A DNA stretch of 64,000 bases from Bacillota bacterium (GCA_026627385.1 JAPNUR010000013.1:21774-85773); one strand, 5' to 3'; numbered from the stretch's first letter, positions 8,422 through 17,570 are shown. A program made the numbers and translations. The notes: generated by a model not told the origin, from the letters alone.

Positions 8422-8766
8422 TTACAGTCCCAGGTTCAGCCCCGGCCGTTCTTCGTGTTGGATGCCTAACAGTTCTTTCAAATATTGAATATAGCCGAGG
8501 CTCTGCTCGAGCAAGGTCGCCAGAAATTGCTCCCGGTTGGCCCAACGGGTAATTTGAACGCGCAGCGCCTCTTTTTGAGTCGTCGTTAAGCTCTGCAAGT
8601 CGAGCATGCGCGCGTTGACCCGGTGCATGGGATCGATCTCCTGTTGGAGCAAGGCCACCAGTCGTGACGGATCACGCGCAAGCACAGCGTGAATTTTCGC
8701 GTCGGTGATCTGCTCAAGCTCTCGTAAGTCCTCGAACATTTCGTGGTATACCTTGTCCCGGTCCAT
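8422..8766 (-). CDS. flgN: FlgN-like flagellar export chaperone
   Basis: A 114-residue, almost entirely helical protein with the heptad pattern of FlgN, the chaperone of FlgK/FlgL. Visible features are a DLRELEQITDAKIHAVL helix, the DPMHRVNARMLDLQSLT segment and a C-terminal SLGYIQYLKELLG helix. The start is uncertain: ATG 8766 lies just after the upstream stop, while GTG 8778 overlaps that gene by 10 bases. The call depends largely on its place directly upstream of flgK; sequence signatures of FlgN are weak. Confidence 0.7.
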   Translation of the reverse strand: MDRDKVYHEMFEDLRELEQITDAKIHAVLARDPSRLVALLQQEIDPMHRVNARMLDLQSLTTTQKEALRVQITRWANREQFLATLLEQSLGYIQYLKELLGIQHEERPGLNLGL

Positions 8767-8768
8767 GG

Positions 8769-9185
8769 CTACACCCACAAGTCAATGAGCAGGCCGCGAA
8801 TCACATCCAGATGGCGCGCCAACTGCCATGCCCCGCGCCGTTGCCGGACATCGTTGACGAGATCGTCCAACGCTCGGTTGACCTGCACAATGTGAATCAT
8901 TTGACGAAAGCGCCCCTTGGGCGACCAATATGTTTGCGATTTGGCCTGATGGCGTTTGAGGGCTTGGTTTAACAAATCACGCACGGTGTCTAAGTATTGG
9001 GTGATGTGCGGATCGGTGGGATCCTCTAACAGGCGTTGCTCGCTATGGGTGAGTTCTTCCCATAAGGCGGCCTCTACCGAGGCGACAGATGACGACTCTC
9101 CAGCCCTCGGTTCATGAGCCAGGATGACCCGGGATGGAACGCGAGGACGTGAACTGGAAACAGCGGGATTCCACTCAATTGACAT
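8769..9185 (-). CDS. YaaR/DUF327 family protein
   Basis: A 138-residue protein. The ATG at 9185 is chosen because AGGTGG lies 7 bases upstream. The pattern YLDTVRDLLNQALKRH, then SPKGRFRQMIHIVQVNRALDDL, then LDVIRGLLIDLWV at the C-terminus matches the YaaR (DUF327) family, short helical proteins of Firmicutes often encoded beside flagellar genes. The function is not established. It forms the head of the flgN-flgK-flgL-fliW-csrA run. Confidence 0.75.
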   Translation of the reverse strand: MSIEWNPAVSSSRPRVPSRVILAHEPRAGESSSVASVEAALWEELTHSEQRLLEDPTDPHITQYLDTVRDLLNQALKRHQAKSQTYWSPKGRFRQMIHIVQVNRALDDLVNDVRQRRGAWQLARHLDVIRGLLIDLWV

Positions 9186-9259
9186 GCGACGCACCACCTT
9201 AGGCTTATTCTACGGCGCCTGGGTGCGTCATATCGAAGAATAACAACGAATTTTGGGGA

Positions 9260-9463
9260 TTAACCTGTTAAACTTTCGTCACACGGCTGGTTTTGCCAAT
9301 ACCGCTGCACCTCGACGACGTATTCGTCGATTTGCTGGCTGATTTTGAGCACCTCGGGGTCAAGGTTTCCGCGCTGTGAGGCGAGGGCGCTCATGTGCTG
9401 CTTTAACACTTTGATTTGGTCGATGCTGCGCCAATAATCTTGGACCGTCTCAATGGGTGTCAT
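9260..9463 (-). CDS. Spo0E-like sporulation phosphatase
   Basis: A 67-residue two-helix protein. The pattern IDQIKVLKQHMSALASQRG, then DPEVLKISQQIDEYVVEVQRY matches the Spo0E family, whose SQELD motif dephosphorylates Spo0A-P; here the motif reads SQQID, with the key Ser and Asp kept. AAGGGG lies about 10 bases before the ATG. If active it would delay sporulation, and its place at the edge of a flagellar operon is notable. The family call rests on one short motif and the helix pattern. Confidence 0.72.
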   Translation of the reverse strand: MTPIETVQDYWRSIDQIKVLKQHMSALASQRGNLDPEVLKISQQIDEYVVEVQRYWQNQPCDESLTG

Positions 9464-9547
9464 GACGGCTTGTCCCCTTCTCTAAAGTAGCGATATTGTA
9501 GCGCAGCTTAAGGCCCTGGACAAGAATCATCCGCTCGCGGTTCTCGA

Positions 9548-9778
9548 CTATTTTCGCGCCGAGGGCCGGCGCTTCATTTGATGGCGGATCCAGTGTGCCA
9601 AGATTTCTGGACTTGTGACACCATGGCGCCGCGCTTCGGCACGAAACTGATCGAATAACGCGAACACTTGCTCGCGCGCCGCGTCGTGTTCTGGAGTGGT
9701 TTCCACGCGAAACTGATATCCCCGCTCGGTCTTGTCGAGGGCAAACTCAAAACCGCCGAGTCGCGCTTTACGCTCCAT
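9548..9778 (-). CDS. Conserved hypothetical small protein
   Basis: A 76-residue ORF with a very good ribosome site: AAGGAGG 8 bases before the ATG at 9778. An ATG two codons earlier is too close to the site. The protein has an N-terminal beta-like part (LGGFEFALDKTERGYQFRVETT) and a helical second half ending in a basic MKRRPSARK tail. I do not recognise the family. It may belong to the same transcript as the Spo0E-like gene, 84 bases downstream. Confidence 0.6.
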   Translation of the reverse strand: MERKARLGGFEFALDKTERGYQFRVETTPEHDAAREQVFALFDQFRAEARRHGVTSPEILAHWIRHQMKRRPSARK

Positions 9779-9858
9779 CGTCATAACCTCCTTCTATACC
9801 CTAGGATATTCGCCGCGATTTGAGTGTATCATAGCACAGGATGGCGAATTTTTGTCCC

Positions 9859-9887
9859 TTGACATCGGTTGAGAGCCTAGCTATTAT
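9859..9887 (+). promoter_or_regulatory. Consensus sigma-A promoter of the tRNA cluster
   Basis: TTGACA at 9859-9864 and TATTAT at 9882-9887 are separated by 17 bases. The first tRNA starts 28 bases after the -10 box, as expected for a strong stable-RNA promoter. Confidence 0.85.
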
Positions 9888-9914
9888 ACGTAGTGTTCCC
9901 GATGAGGGTGACAT

Positions 9915-9991
<77 letters not shown>

Positions 9992-9993
9992 AC

Positions 9994-10070
9994 GGCGGCG
10001 TAGCTCAGTTGGTTAGAGCACACGGTTCATACCCGTGACGTCGGTGGTTCGAATCCACCCGCCGCTACCA
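9994..10070 (+). tRNA. tRNA-Met or tRNA-Ile2 (CAT)
   Basis: A 77-base tRNA with CCA, two bases after tRNA-fMet. The anticodon loop is TTCATAC. The acceptor stem pairs normally (GGCGGCG with CGCCGCT, one G-T pair), so it is not an initiator. CAT could be elongator Met or lysidine-modified Ile; the sequence alone does not settle it, and elongator Met is the default. Confidence 0.92.
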
Positions 10071-10082
10071 TCTTGGGTCTGT

Positions 10083-10158
<76 letters not shown>

Positions 10159-10303
10159 TTGAAAATCCGCGCAGAACAAAGCGTTGCGGGATCGCCCATC
10201 ATTTCAGATCGGAACCGAAGGGAAAACGGGCACCACGAAAGTCCTGGAAGGCGTGTATTTTTGCCGTTTCTTCAAGGGAAGCCTCAGGGGCACGGATGTG
10301 GAA

Positions 10304-10351
10304 AGGGGACTCTTAATCCCAAGGGCGCAGGTTAGAACCCTACATGGTCCA
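10304..10351 (+). pseudogene. Partial tRNA-Lys copy (3' half)
   Basis: The first 21 bases repeat the anticodon arm of the intact tRNA-Lys exactly. The rest follows its variable loop, T-arm and acceptor strand with about seven changes, ending ACATGGTCCA. No 5' half is present. Such 3'-half copies are typical left-overs of integrases that use a tRNA 3' end as attachment site, although no integrase gene is seen here. Confidence 0.7.
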
Positions 10352-10866
10352 GTCGCGAAAGCCCTTACCCCGGAAGCGATTGCGGCCTTTTTTCTTGCCA
10401 GTTTCGGGCCGCTCGACGAGAGCTTCCTAAGCGTTTCTCGGGACATGCGGGATGGGCGGTAGGTTTGTTTTACGGTGAAGTGGACCAGACTGGATTGTAC
10501 CCGTTTTTTCCTGCAACAAGTAAACACCTTAAAGAGACGCCGTGGCGGACAGAAGTTCTGCCTCTGACTGGTGTAGGACGACTGTGGCCCCCTCGACGCC
10601 TGCACGTACTCCCATTCCTCCGCGTGATGTGCGCCCCCTGCTAGTGCTGGACAGCGCATCGGGACGGTCAGGTGATAGCGGCCGTTCGCCCGCTCTACGG
10701 TGCCATCGAATGCACCTATCCGGCCACCTATCATGGTCAATCCCCAATCGTTTGGGTTTATCCGACAGCGACGGTTTAGTTTGTTTCAGCGCCTCGTGGC
10801 GGTGGTCGATCGTTGGACCATCGGGTATGCTGTGAGTAAGAATCTGTATCGAAAGAAGGATGTTCG
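10352..10866. other. Gene-free stretch after the tRNA remnant
   Basis: Several overlapping open frames run on both strands, but none has a ribosome site, a recognisable motif or a sensible composition. I see no RNA gene or repeat. It is probably decayed accessory DNA. Confidence 0.4.
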
Positions 10867-11691
10867 ATGCGGGTCATCCCCTTTGGGCCAGGTGCTGCCG
10901 ATTGGCATCAGATCCAACAGTCGGCGGCCTTTTGGGATGTCAATCCGGCAACATTAGATCCCGAACGCCATCGCGTGTGGATCATTCACCGCATTCTTCA
11001 GTTCGGGTGCTGGGAGGATTGGCAGGCCTTATTTCGCCTGTATGAGGCGGACCAAATTCAGGAGGCACTCGGGCATCGGGGTTTGCCCGAGCATATCCGT
11101 CAATTTTGGCAAGCCTATTTTGACAAGGAGGATCCGCCAATGTATCCCCAAACGTTACCTCCCGCGACAGCGGCGCTGTGGGATCGCTTCGGCGCGGGCT
11201 TGTGTCCCTCCGGATACGTCTTATGCGGCGGCACGGCCCTCGCGTTGATGCTGGGACATCGGCAGTCGGATGATCTCGACTTTATGACCGCGGAGGCGCA
11301 GGATACCGCTCCCATCGTCCAGCGCATTCATGCCCTGGACCCCGATGCCGAAATTCTGGATCGCCATCGCTATAGCATTCATTGGCGGATTCAAGGCGTG
11401 AAGGTCTCTTACTTATGGCAACAGGGCGTGCGGATTGATCCGGGACCAACCTTTCAGAACATTCCCCTCGCGTCCCAAACCACGTTGGCCGTCCTTAAGT
11501 GTAACGCCATTGCCAATCGCGGCGCCCGGAAGGATTTTATCGATCTGTATGCTCTTTTCCAAAGCGGATGGTCGCTAACCGACATCCTCGACGCCGCAGC
11601 GGTTCAGGCTCCGCAGCTCAACCGGGCCCAACTCTTGCGCAGCCTCGTGTATTTTGACGATGCCGAACACGAACCCGAACCGCTCTGCTAG
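10867..11691 (+). CDS. DUF6922-like domain fused in frame to an AbiEii-type nucleotidyltransferase
   Basis: A 274-residue ORF in two parts. Residues about 20-80 (FWDVNPATLDPERHRVWIIH, then LQFGCWEDWQALFRLY) fit the small DUF6922 partner usually encoded as its own gene upstream of an AbiEii-like protein. Residues about 92-274 form an AbiEii/AbiGii-type nucleotidyltransferase: the core GGTALALMLGHRQSDDLDFM holds the GG and DxD residues, and a later RGARKDFIDLYALF matches the conserved KDFIDLY element. An internal ATG at 11140 has AAGGAGG 8 bases upstream, so the toxin-like part can be made alone. AbiE-type systems are phage-defence or toxin-antitoxin modules; function here is inferred. Confidence 0.75.
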   Translation: MRVIPFGPGAADWHQIQQSAAFWDVNPATLDPERHRVWIIHRILQFGCWEDWQALFRLYEADQIQEALGHRGLPEHIRQFWQAYFDKEDPPMYPQTLPPATAALWDRFGAGLCPSGYVLCGGTALALMLGHRQSDDLDFMTAEAQDTAPIVQRIHALDPDAEILDRHRYSIHWRIQGVKVSYLWQQGVRIDPGPTFQNIPLASQTTLAVLKCNAIANRGARKDFIDLYALFQSGWSLTDILDAAAVQAPQLNRAQLLRSLVYFDDAEHEPEPLC

Positions 11692-11826
11692 ATGGGCCCG
11701 GAAAAACCGCGATTGCCGTGGAAAAAGCCGTCCCTAACACCCTCTCCAGTCCAGAGAAAAGTAGTGCGATGACCATGGTGCAAAATCCTCTCGACCAGCT
11801 CGTCCAAAAACTCGAAAGCTATCCCG

Positions 11827-12090
11827 ATGTATTGGGATGCCATGTATGAAGGCCACGGCTACGATTCGCTCAAACGGCAAACGCTGCGCGCGGCCTACCT
11901 GGACACCGGGACGTTTCGCGACCGGAGCGCCGTGGTCCAAGACGACATACGCCACCGTCGACAACCCTGGAAATGCCCGTTCTGTCATCAACATTTAACG
12001 GATCAAGACACTGCTCGCCATATCCAGTGTTCCGAATGCCGTGCGCAAGGCTGGTTCATTGATTCCCATCCTTCCGACGTGCCGCCATGA
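11827..12090 (+). CDS. Hypothetical zinc-ribbon protein, possibly frameshifted at its start
   Basis: An 87-residue ORF with CPFC about residue 50 and CSEC about residue 69, a four-Cys zinc-ribbon-like pair, with HLTDQDTARHIQ between. The ATG at 11827 has no ribosome site. A second frame starting at ATG 11769 reads sensibly (MVQNPLDQLVQKLESYPDVLG) until it would run into this ORF, so the true gene may be a longer frameshifted one. Its TGA overlaps the ATG of the next broken ORF (ATGA). Function unknown. Confidence 0.4.
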   Translation: MYWDAMYEGHGYDSLKRQTLRAAYLDTGTFRDRSAVVQDDIRHRRQPWKCPFCHQHLTDQDTARHIQCSECRAQGWFIDSHPSDVPP

Positions 12091-12290
12091 TTGATGCACA
12101 GTTTTGCGCCGCCTGATTTCCAGCGCGAGCCTATGCAGCGTTGGTTCGTGCCGTCCCCGTGTTTATCCTTCAAGATGCCCCTGGTGGCACCGAATTTCTC
12201 TGGATCGATGTTTCCTTCTTTGAGACCATGCCCACCGCTCCCGAATGGTCACAGGCCACCGTCGACCTGTCAGGCCCGCGTCTCCCTTAG
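12087..12290 (+). pseudogene. Broken small ORF coupled to the zinc-ribbon ORF
   Basis: The frame opened by the ATGA overlap at 12087 carries a TGA as codon 10 (12114-12116) and then reads a coherent 57 residues (VRAVPVFILQDAPGGTEF, then LWIDVSFFETMP) to TAG. A point mutation in a once-intact gene is the simplest reading. I do not recognise the family. Confidence 0.4.
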
Positions 12291-12563
12291 CCTTAATTGG
12301 GTGGAGGTTCCTAAACCCGAGGGGGTTCCTCGCACTGTGACGAACTCCGAGCTGCTCTCCCTTCTTCGTCCGACTTGTTTCCGTATCAGTTGCCCACGTG
12401 CCTGACGAGTCGCTATGTGCTGAAGGTTCCCGGGACATCCGGAAATGACTCGGAATGCTTCTGCAATATCCCTTGACCCACTGGGCTCCCTCATCGACCC
12501 AGACTAACTCGGCTATCTCTGTCACTGGGGCAAAGGGCCCAACATCAACTGCACCATCTGATC

Positions 12564-12890
12564 ATGGATGATGCGCTACAGGGGTTTCCCGGCATTGATC
12601 CCGACAAACTGGAGGGATATATTGCGCCCCTGAATGTGTTTCACAGTCCTCTTTGTGCCCGGTACCCAGAAAATCCAGAAACCCTAGAGTTCGACGATTT
12701 GATGTCAATCCCCGTGATCCTGCCCGTCACGTTCGGCGCTGTCAGTCCGGCCAAACGTCAGCGCCGGCAACGCTTGCAATACGCCACAACCCCTTTGTGC
12801 CAAACCATCCAGCGCCTCACCGCTCTCAATCGTGATCCCGACGCACACCGACTCGTGTCGCTGCGCGCTAGTCGTGACAGCCGCGATTGA
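12564..12890 (+). CDS. Doubtful ORF in decayed region
   Basis: A 108-residue open frame without a ribosome site. It reads like protein for a stretch (GFPGIDPDKLEGYIAP, then CARYPENPETLEFDDLMSI), and a neighbouring frame just upstream (HWGKGPNINCTI) also does, so this may be the tail of a frameshifted gene. The surrounding 12291-12563 and 12891-13183 bases hold no gene I can support. Confidence 0.22.
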   Translation: MDDALQGFPGIDPDKLEGYIAPLNVFHSPLCARYPENPETLEFDDLMSIPVILPVTFGAVSPAKRQRRQRLQYATTPLCQTIQRLTALNRDPDAHRLVSLRASRDSRD

Positions 12891-13183
12891 TGCACGGGGA
12901 GAATTCGCGAGCCCACAAGACTTGGACGTATCAGGAGGATATGCCGGGCTTGGAATTTCGAAATTCGTCACCTGTTTCATTCGGCGTCGATTGGTGCCAA
13001 TTCAGTGGCGAAAAGAGGCGGTGGATCTCGACGAATGCGCCGCCCGGGAAGCGGTTGAGAAATCGCTCAGCGAACATGCTGGGCGCAGCGCAATGGTGAC
13101 CATGGCAATTCCGGCAGCACGGGTGGCCTCATCCTGAAAGCGGAACCTCTTGGCGGAATTCGAAGGTGAAGATCCTATGCGAG

Positions 13184-14809
13184 TTAGCGGGAGCCCCCTG
13201 TCCCGCGCTGGTCATACAGTGACCAGACTGCGGCCATTGCTAGAAGGAGCGGGACGATCACGCCGTGGTCGATCATAAAGTCGACCCAGTCATGCACAAT
13301 AAAGGAGACCATGGTGCCAAAGGCGCCCAGCCCCAGAGCAAATTCAAAGGGGGTGAGTTGGCGCACGCGGTTCGCCAGACTGAGGATCGCGTGCCGCACC
13401 CACGACCATTCCAGCCACAATCCCGCCACAATCCCCAGCACTCCGAGGTCCGCGCCCCATTCCAGATAGAGGTTGTGCGCCATCGGCGGCGCCGATACCA
13501 GGCCTTTTTCGGGATGCAATTGGGCGTAGCGGTGAAAGCCGCCTAACCCCACGCCCAAAATCGGATGCTGTTTAATCGCCTTTAAGGCGTCTTTCCAAAT
13601 TAGAATGCGTTGGATAGTGTCGAAATGGCCCTTGGGATGCACGACCGCCGTCACCGTCGATACCAGCCGTTGCGCTGTGGTCCGATGTGCAACCAAAAAA
13701 TGGATAAGATTGATGCGGGTAATCTTTTTGCGTTGCGCCAGCGTCTTGGCAATGGGCGAGGCGACATGTCGGGCAACGGTTTTGGTGGTTCTGGATACAT
13801 GATGCCCTACAGACTTGGTGAGGGGTCCTACTGCGTGTCCACCTGCTGCCAACGGAGGTAGGTGTGCCGCGAGATCGGTCTTTCCCAACAGATCCACGAA
13901 CACAAAACCCAAAATGGGCATCACAATCGCGGGAACCACAAACTGGCGGTTAATGCGCGCCCGCCCTTGAATGGCCCAGGCGGCGACGCCCATGGCACCT
14001 ACGCTCGCCACCGCCGCTACCCAGGCCCCGCGGGAAAAGGAGTCAATCACGCCGAGAGCGCTCAGCACCGCCGCCAACCACATCCACCACCCCCGTGCCC
14101 AGCGGGGGCCATAGGCCATTAAGGCGGCAATGAGGGGGAAGACCATGGCTTCAAAGCCCCCAAACGCGTTGGGCTGTCCAAAGACTGCCTCCGCGCGCAC
14201 ATGGTGAACGTCGATGGCGTTGGCGACCGGCCCCACCTGAAAGAGAAACTGGTACAGCCCATAGAGCGATAAGAGGCTGGCAATAGCAAAGAGCGCCCCC
14301 AACACGGGTTTCCAATCCTCTTCGTTCAGACTGGCTTCGTGCGCCACCGCTACGACGACCACAAAAAATTCGATATACTCCAAGATTTTGATAACCGTGG
14401 TACTATGAGACAGCGCCGTAGCCAGAGACAGAATCGACAAGACCAGCAACAACACCAGCGGACGCCAAAACGGGGTGGCCAAAAAACGCTGCCACACCGA
14501 GCGTAGCCCGCCTTCGGTCGATATCATCAGTAGGCGAATGGCCATAATGAAGGCCATAGCATCCGACAGATTAAGATGATGGTGGTGGAAGGTGAGGCCA
14601 AAGGGAAACGGCGCTGCCATCACATACACGGCCAGCGCCAGGGACAGCGATTGCGCGGCGAGCCAGATGAAGCCGATAATAATGATTAGTGACCCGATGA
14701 CCCCCGATACGAAGGCCACGGCCGTACCCGTGGCCATGACCAGAAACGGCCCAACCCATCTCCACCAACCGGGCGTGGCGGCATGGCGCCGTTCTGTAGC
14801 GTGTTTCAT
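13184..14809 (-). CDS. O-antigen ligase/polymerase-like membrane protein
   Basis: A 541-residue multi-pass membrane protein of the Wzy/WaaL (O-antigen ligase) superfamily, which joins or polymerises lipid-linked glycans outside the membrane. The ATG at 14809 is chosen for its AGGAGGGG site 6 bases away. About ten membrane segments are visible. The large extracytoplasmic loop carries FGQPNAFGGFEAMVFP, DSFSRGAWVA and, in the last third, WKDALKAIKQHPILGVGLGG followed by MAHNLYLEWGADLGVLG, the core of the family with its key Arg/His residues. A basic stretch about residues 320-400 is an unusual insertion. A truncated relative lies at 18.7-19.0 kb. Confidence 0.85.
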   Translation of the reverse strand: MKHATERRHAATPGWWRWVGPFLVMATGTAVAFVSGVIGSLIIIIGFIWLAAQSLSLALAVYVMAAPFPFGLTFHHHHLNLSDAMAFIMAIRLLMISTEGGLRSVWQRFLATPFWRPLVLLLVLSILSLATALSHSTTVIKILEYIEFFVVVVAVAHEASLNEEDWKPVLGALFAIASLLSLYGLYQFLFQVGPVANAIDVHHVRAEAVFGQPNAFGGFEAMVFPLIAALMAYGPRWARGWWMWLAAVLSALGVIDSFSRGAWVAAVASVGAMGVAAWAIQGRARINRQFVVPAIVMPILGFVFVDLLGKTDLAAHLPPLAAGGHAVGPLTKSVGHHVSRTTKTVARHVASPIAKTLAQRKKITRINLIHFLVAHRTTAQRLVSTVTAVVHPKGHFDTIQRILIWKDALKAIKQHPILGVGLGGFHRYAQLHPEKGLVSAPPMAHNLYLEWGADLGVLGIVAGLWLEWSWVRHAILSLANRVRQLTPFEFALGLGAFGTMVSFIVHDWVDFMIDHGVIVPLLLAMAAVWSLYDQRGTGGSR

Positions 14810-15527
14810 TGGTTCCCCTCCTTTTGCCGCTGCATTACATCCGTGGCGCCACAACGTCACGATCTCTCGTATATAAAACGTACCAACTTTTGGATTTGTT
14901 GCACCGGCCGTGTGTTAAATGTTCTGAGTATTTATGACCAGCGCGGTTTGAAAGTCACAGACTACTGGTAGGTCGCGACCGGCCGAGACTTGTGTCGTGT
15001 TTGTTACGGTGGCTCACATCGTCCTACAAGGACATGCTACCGTTATCATTCTGCCGCGCGAAGTCATGGTTCAGGGGATAGAGCCTTGGCGAAGCAAAAC
15101 CAAACCGGGACCGGTTCTATTCGAATCGATTCTTGGCGTCTTGCTATTCTTAAAATGTTTATCAGACCGATTCAGGCGAGACTCTCGATGAGAAAGGTCC
15201 GTTCCTATGAAGCCACGGGTCAGCGGACGGGATTGCATGATGTCGCCGAAAAGGCCAACACGATCGAGTCCGGCGCTCAACGAGGTGGCTGTCTACGCCA
15301 AAACGCGTCCTGAACGCCCTCCATAATCGTCCAATCCCTAACTGATACTGTGCCCAGCTCTTGGTAAATTCACTCACGCGATGCCGGAAGTGCGGGTAAC
15401 CGATAAGGACATTGATTCACCGTATACCAAGGATTCTGTGCCTCCTCGGGAATGGTTTTTCGTGAAAACATGCCCTAGCTACAATGCCAATTACAGGCTA
15501 TAGAGTCGAATAATTATGAGAGTTCGG
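14810..15527. other. Gene-free stretch between polymerase and isomerase genes
   Basis: About 700 bases with only short, unsupported open frames on both strands. No RNA gene, repeat or terminator with a T-run is evident. The right end leads into the promoter of the isomerase gene. Confidence 0.4.
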
Positions 15528-15556
15528 TTGACATAACGAGATAGAACTAATAATAT
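15528..15556 (+). promoter_or_regulatory. Promoter of the isomerase-permease unit
   Basis: TTGACA (15528-15533), 17 bases, then TAATAT (15551-15556), about 40 bases before the ATG at 15598. Confidence 0.72.
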
Positions 15557-15597
15557 TGTTACAACCTGTGACTTTGCCGGAAATGGAGGTGTGGGTC

Positions 15598-16104
15598 ATG
15601 GGAGTATGGACTCTGAATACATCTGATGGGGACGCAATAACCAGAAGGTTTCGTTACGATCGTGCGCCGGAGATTCGGCGGTGGTCAGAGATGCGGGAAT
15701 ACTTTACTGCCACCCCATTAGACAACCCCGTTATTTACACCGTGTTCGGTTGGCAATCGGGTGATGGTGTCACGGATTTACTTGCCACGCTCACCGTCTT
15801 GAACGCTGGGCGCATTGGTCGGGAACTGTTTCACACGAAGGGGCATTACCATCGGTCCCCGGATGGTGCCGAATACATCACAGTCATCTCGGGGGTGGGG
15901 TGTCTGGAAGTGGCCCGCGACGCCGATACGTCCCCGGAAACCGCTACGTTGGAACCAGGGGTCCACGTTGTGGTGCCGCCAGGGTATGCCCATCGGGTGT
16001 TCAACACGGGAGATGCTACCCTCGTCTACATTAGTGTCTGCTCAGCAGGTTTGGGTCACGATTACGACAGTATCCGCTCCCTAGGCTGGCGGATTGCTCG
16101 ATGA
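15598..16104 (+). CDS. Cupin-type glucose-6-phosphate isomerase
   Basis: A 168-residue one-domain cupin enzyme interconverting glucose-6-phosphate and fructose-6-phosphate, of the type first described in archaea. The ATG at 15598 follows TGGAGGTG by about 7 bases. The metal-binding core is visible: RELFHTKGHYHRSPDGAEYI gives the HxH...E triad, and PGYAHRVFNTGD gives the last His. VIYTVFGW and LNAGRIG match the family. It may serve glycolysis or hexose-phosphate supply for polysaccharide; a permease and DeoR regulator follow. Confidence 0.85.
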   Translation: MGVWTLNTSDGDAITRRFRYDRAPEIRRWSEMREYFTATPLDNPVIYTVFGWQSGDGVTDLLATLTVLNAGRIGRELFHTKGHYHRSPDGAEYITVISGVGCLEVARDADTSPETATLEPGVHVVVPPGYAHRVFNTGDATLVYISVCSAGLGHDYDSIRSLGWRIAR

Positions 16105-16160
16105 TGCGCGGTCGGATGAAGTATGACGCGCTCGCAGGCGCGGGGGAGGAAGTGAGAATA

Positions 16161-17570
16161 ATGACCGAAGAACGTACTGCAGGCCAGCTGCGCTCTGACG
16201 CGCTGGGTTTAGGACAAGTCCTGTTTCAGTCGGCCTCCAATATGGCTCCAGGCCTCTCGGCGGTGGCTGGCCTGACTGGGGTGGCTGCGTTCGCGGGACC
16301 AGCCATGCCGTTATCCCTCTTGCTTGGTCTCATTTTGGCGGCCCTCTTGGTGGTTCCGGTGGTACAGTATGCTCAGCGATTGCACAGCGCCGGCGGCTAC
16401 TATACTTTTGTGGCTCACGGGGCTGGGCCCAAGGTCGGGCTATATACCGCATGGGTTTATTTGATGTACGAGACTGCGAGCCTCAGTGGCACCGTGCTCT
16501 TTTTTGGGTATTTGTTACCGGGGTTACTGCATATCGACTTCGGAATGCCCGTTCTCGGCTGGATGTGGTGGCCGGCGACGCTGATTTCGGCAGGGTTCGT
16601 TGCGATTATGTCGTACCGCGGTATCCGCATTTCTCTGGGATACGCTTATATTATGGGCGCTATCGAGCTTTTCGTTTTCATCGCTGTGGGTGTTGTACTT
16701 TGGGGTAAATTCGGTAATCGTGGGGGGCTGCACTTATTTAGCGTGGCCGCCGCTCCCCATGGGCTATCTAGTGTGATGTTAGGCGTGGTTTTTGCCTTTT
16801 TAAGCTTTACGGGCTTTGGTGCGGCAGTCACTTTAGGCGAAGAAACGCGTCATCCCCGGCGTAACATCATTTTGGCGATTATTGTTTCCGTGGTCGGTAT
16901 TGGTCTTTTTTACGTCTTTATTGGCTATGCCTCGGTGGTTGCCTGGGGGCCATCCCACATGAGTACTTATGCCAGCGCGACGATTCCTTTCGTCACCTTG
17001 ACGCTCCGCAACTTGAACCGCATATGGGTCTGGGCATTGACGATTTTGACCCTCAATGGCAGTCTCGCTTGTGCGTTGGCGATCCATAACGCCCAGGTCC
17101 GCATGCTTTACGCGTTGGGGCGCGATCGGGTTATTGTCGGTGCTCGGTTCGGGTTAACCCATCAGCGGTTTCAAACGCCTTATCAAGCCATTATTCTTCA
17201 AACCGCGATTACTGTGGCGGTAGTGACAATCGCAGGCGTGCTCTTTGGACCGTTAGAAGGGTTTTTCCTTCTCGGCACGATTGCCACGTTAGGGGCGTTA
17301 TTGGTGCATCTCGCGGTCAACGCCAGTGTGGGCATGTTCTTTCGCAAGTTGCGCAAGGTGCGCTGGCTATGGCACTACGTCGTGCCTGGCCTCGGGGTCG
17401 TGTTTATCTTCTTTCCCCTTTACTATACGTTGTTTCCAGCTCCTGCCTATCCCGTGGATTTAGCACCGTATGTGGTCGCCTTGTGGTTGGCGGTTGGGCT
17501 GATTGTTCTTCGCCGGATTATGCGACGAAACCCCGAACGGCTTCAAGCCGTGGTGCGTGACGCTTCATAA
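16161..17570 (+). CDS. APC-superfamily amino acid permease
   Basis: A 469-residue transporter with about 12 membrane segments. The start at 16161 is chosen because GGAGGAAGTGAG lies upstream; another ATG at 16101 overlaps the isomerase stop but has no site. The N-terminal SASNMAPGLSAVAGLTGVA is the APC substrate loop, and GFGAAVTLGEETRHPRRNI is the conserved loop of this family. It is likely a proton-coupled importer of amino acids or amines; the substrate cannot be read. The 3' third is repeated in decayed form at 34.5 kb. Confidence 0.85.
   Translation: MTEERTAGQLRSDALGLGQVLFQSASNMAPGLSAVAGLTGVAAFAGPAMPLSLLLGLILAALLVVPVVQYAQRLHSAGGYYTFVAHGAGPKVGLYTAWVYLMYETASLSGTVLFFGYLLPGLLHIDFGMPVLGWMWWPATLISAGFVAIMSYRGIRISLGYAYIMGAIELFVFIAVGVVLWGKFGNRGGLHLFSVAAAPHGLSSVMLGVVFAFLSFTGFGAAVTLGEETRHPRRNIILAIIVSVVGIGLFYVFIGYASVVAWGPSHMSTYASATIPFVTLTLRNLNRIWVWALTILTLNGSLACALAIHNAQVRMLYALGRDRVIVGARFGLTHQRFQTPYQAIILQTAITVAVVTIAGVLFGPLEGFFLLGTIATLGALLVHLAVNASVGMFFRKLRKVRWLWHYVVPGLGVVFIFFPLYYTLFPAPAYPVDLAPYVVALWLAVGLIVLRRIMRRNPERLQAVVRDAS

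Noticed and set aside
12430..12525. Minus-strand VWVDEGAQWVKGYCRSIP, slightly like ISLre2-type transposases
   Set aside because: Too short, no further matching motif in any frame, no terminal repeats.
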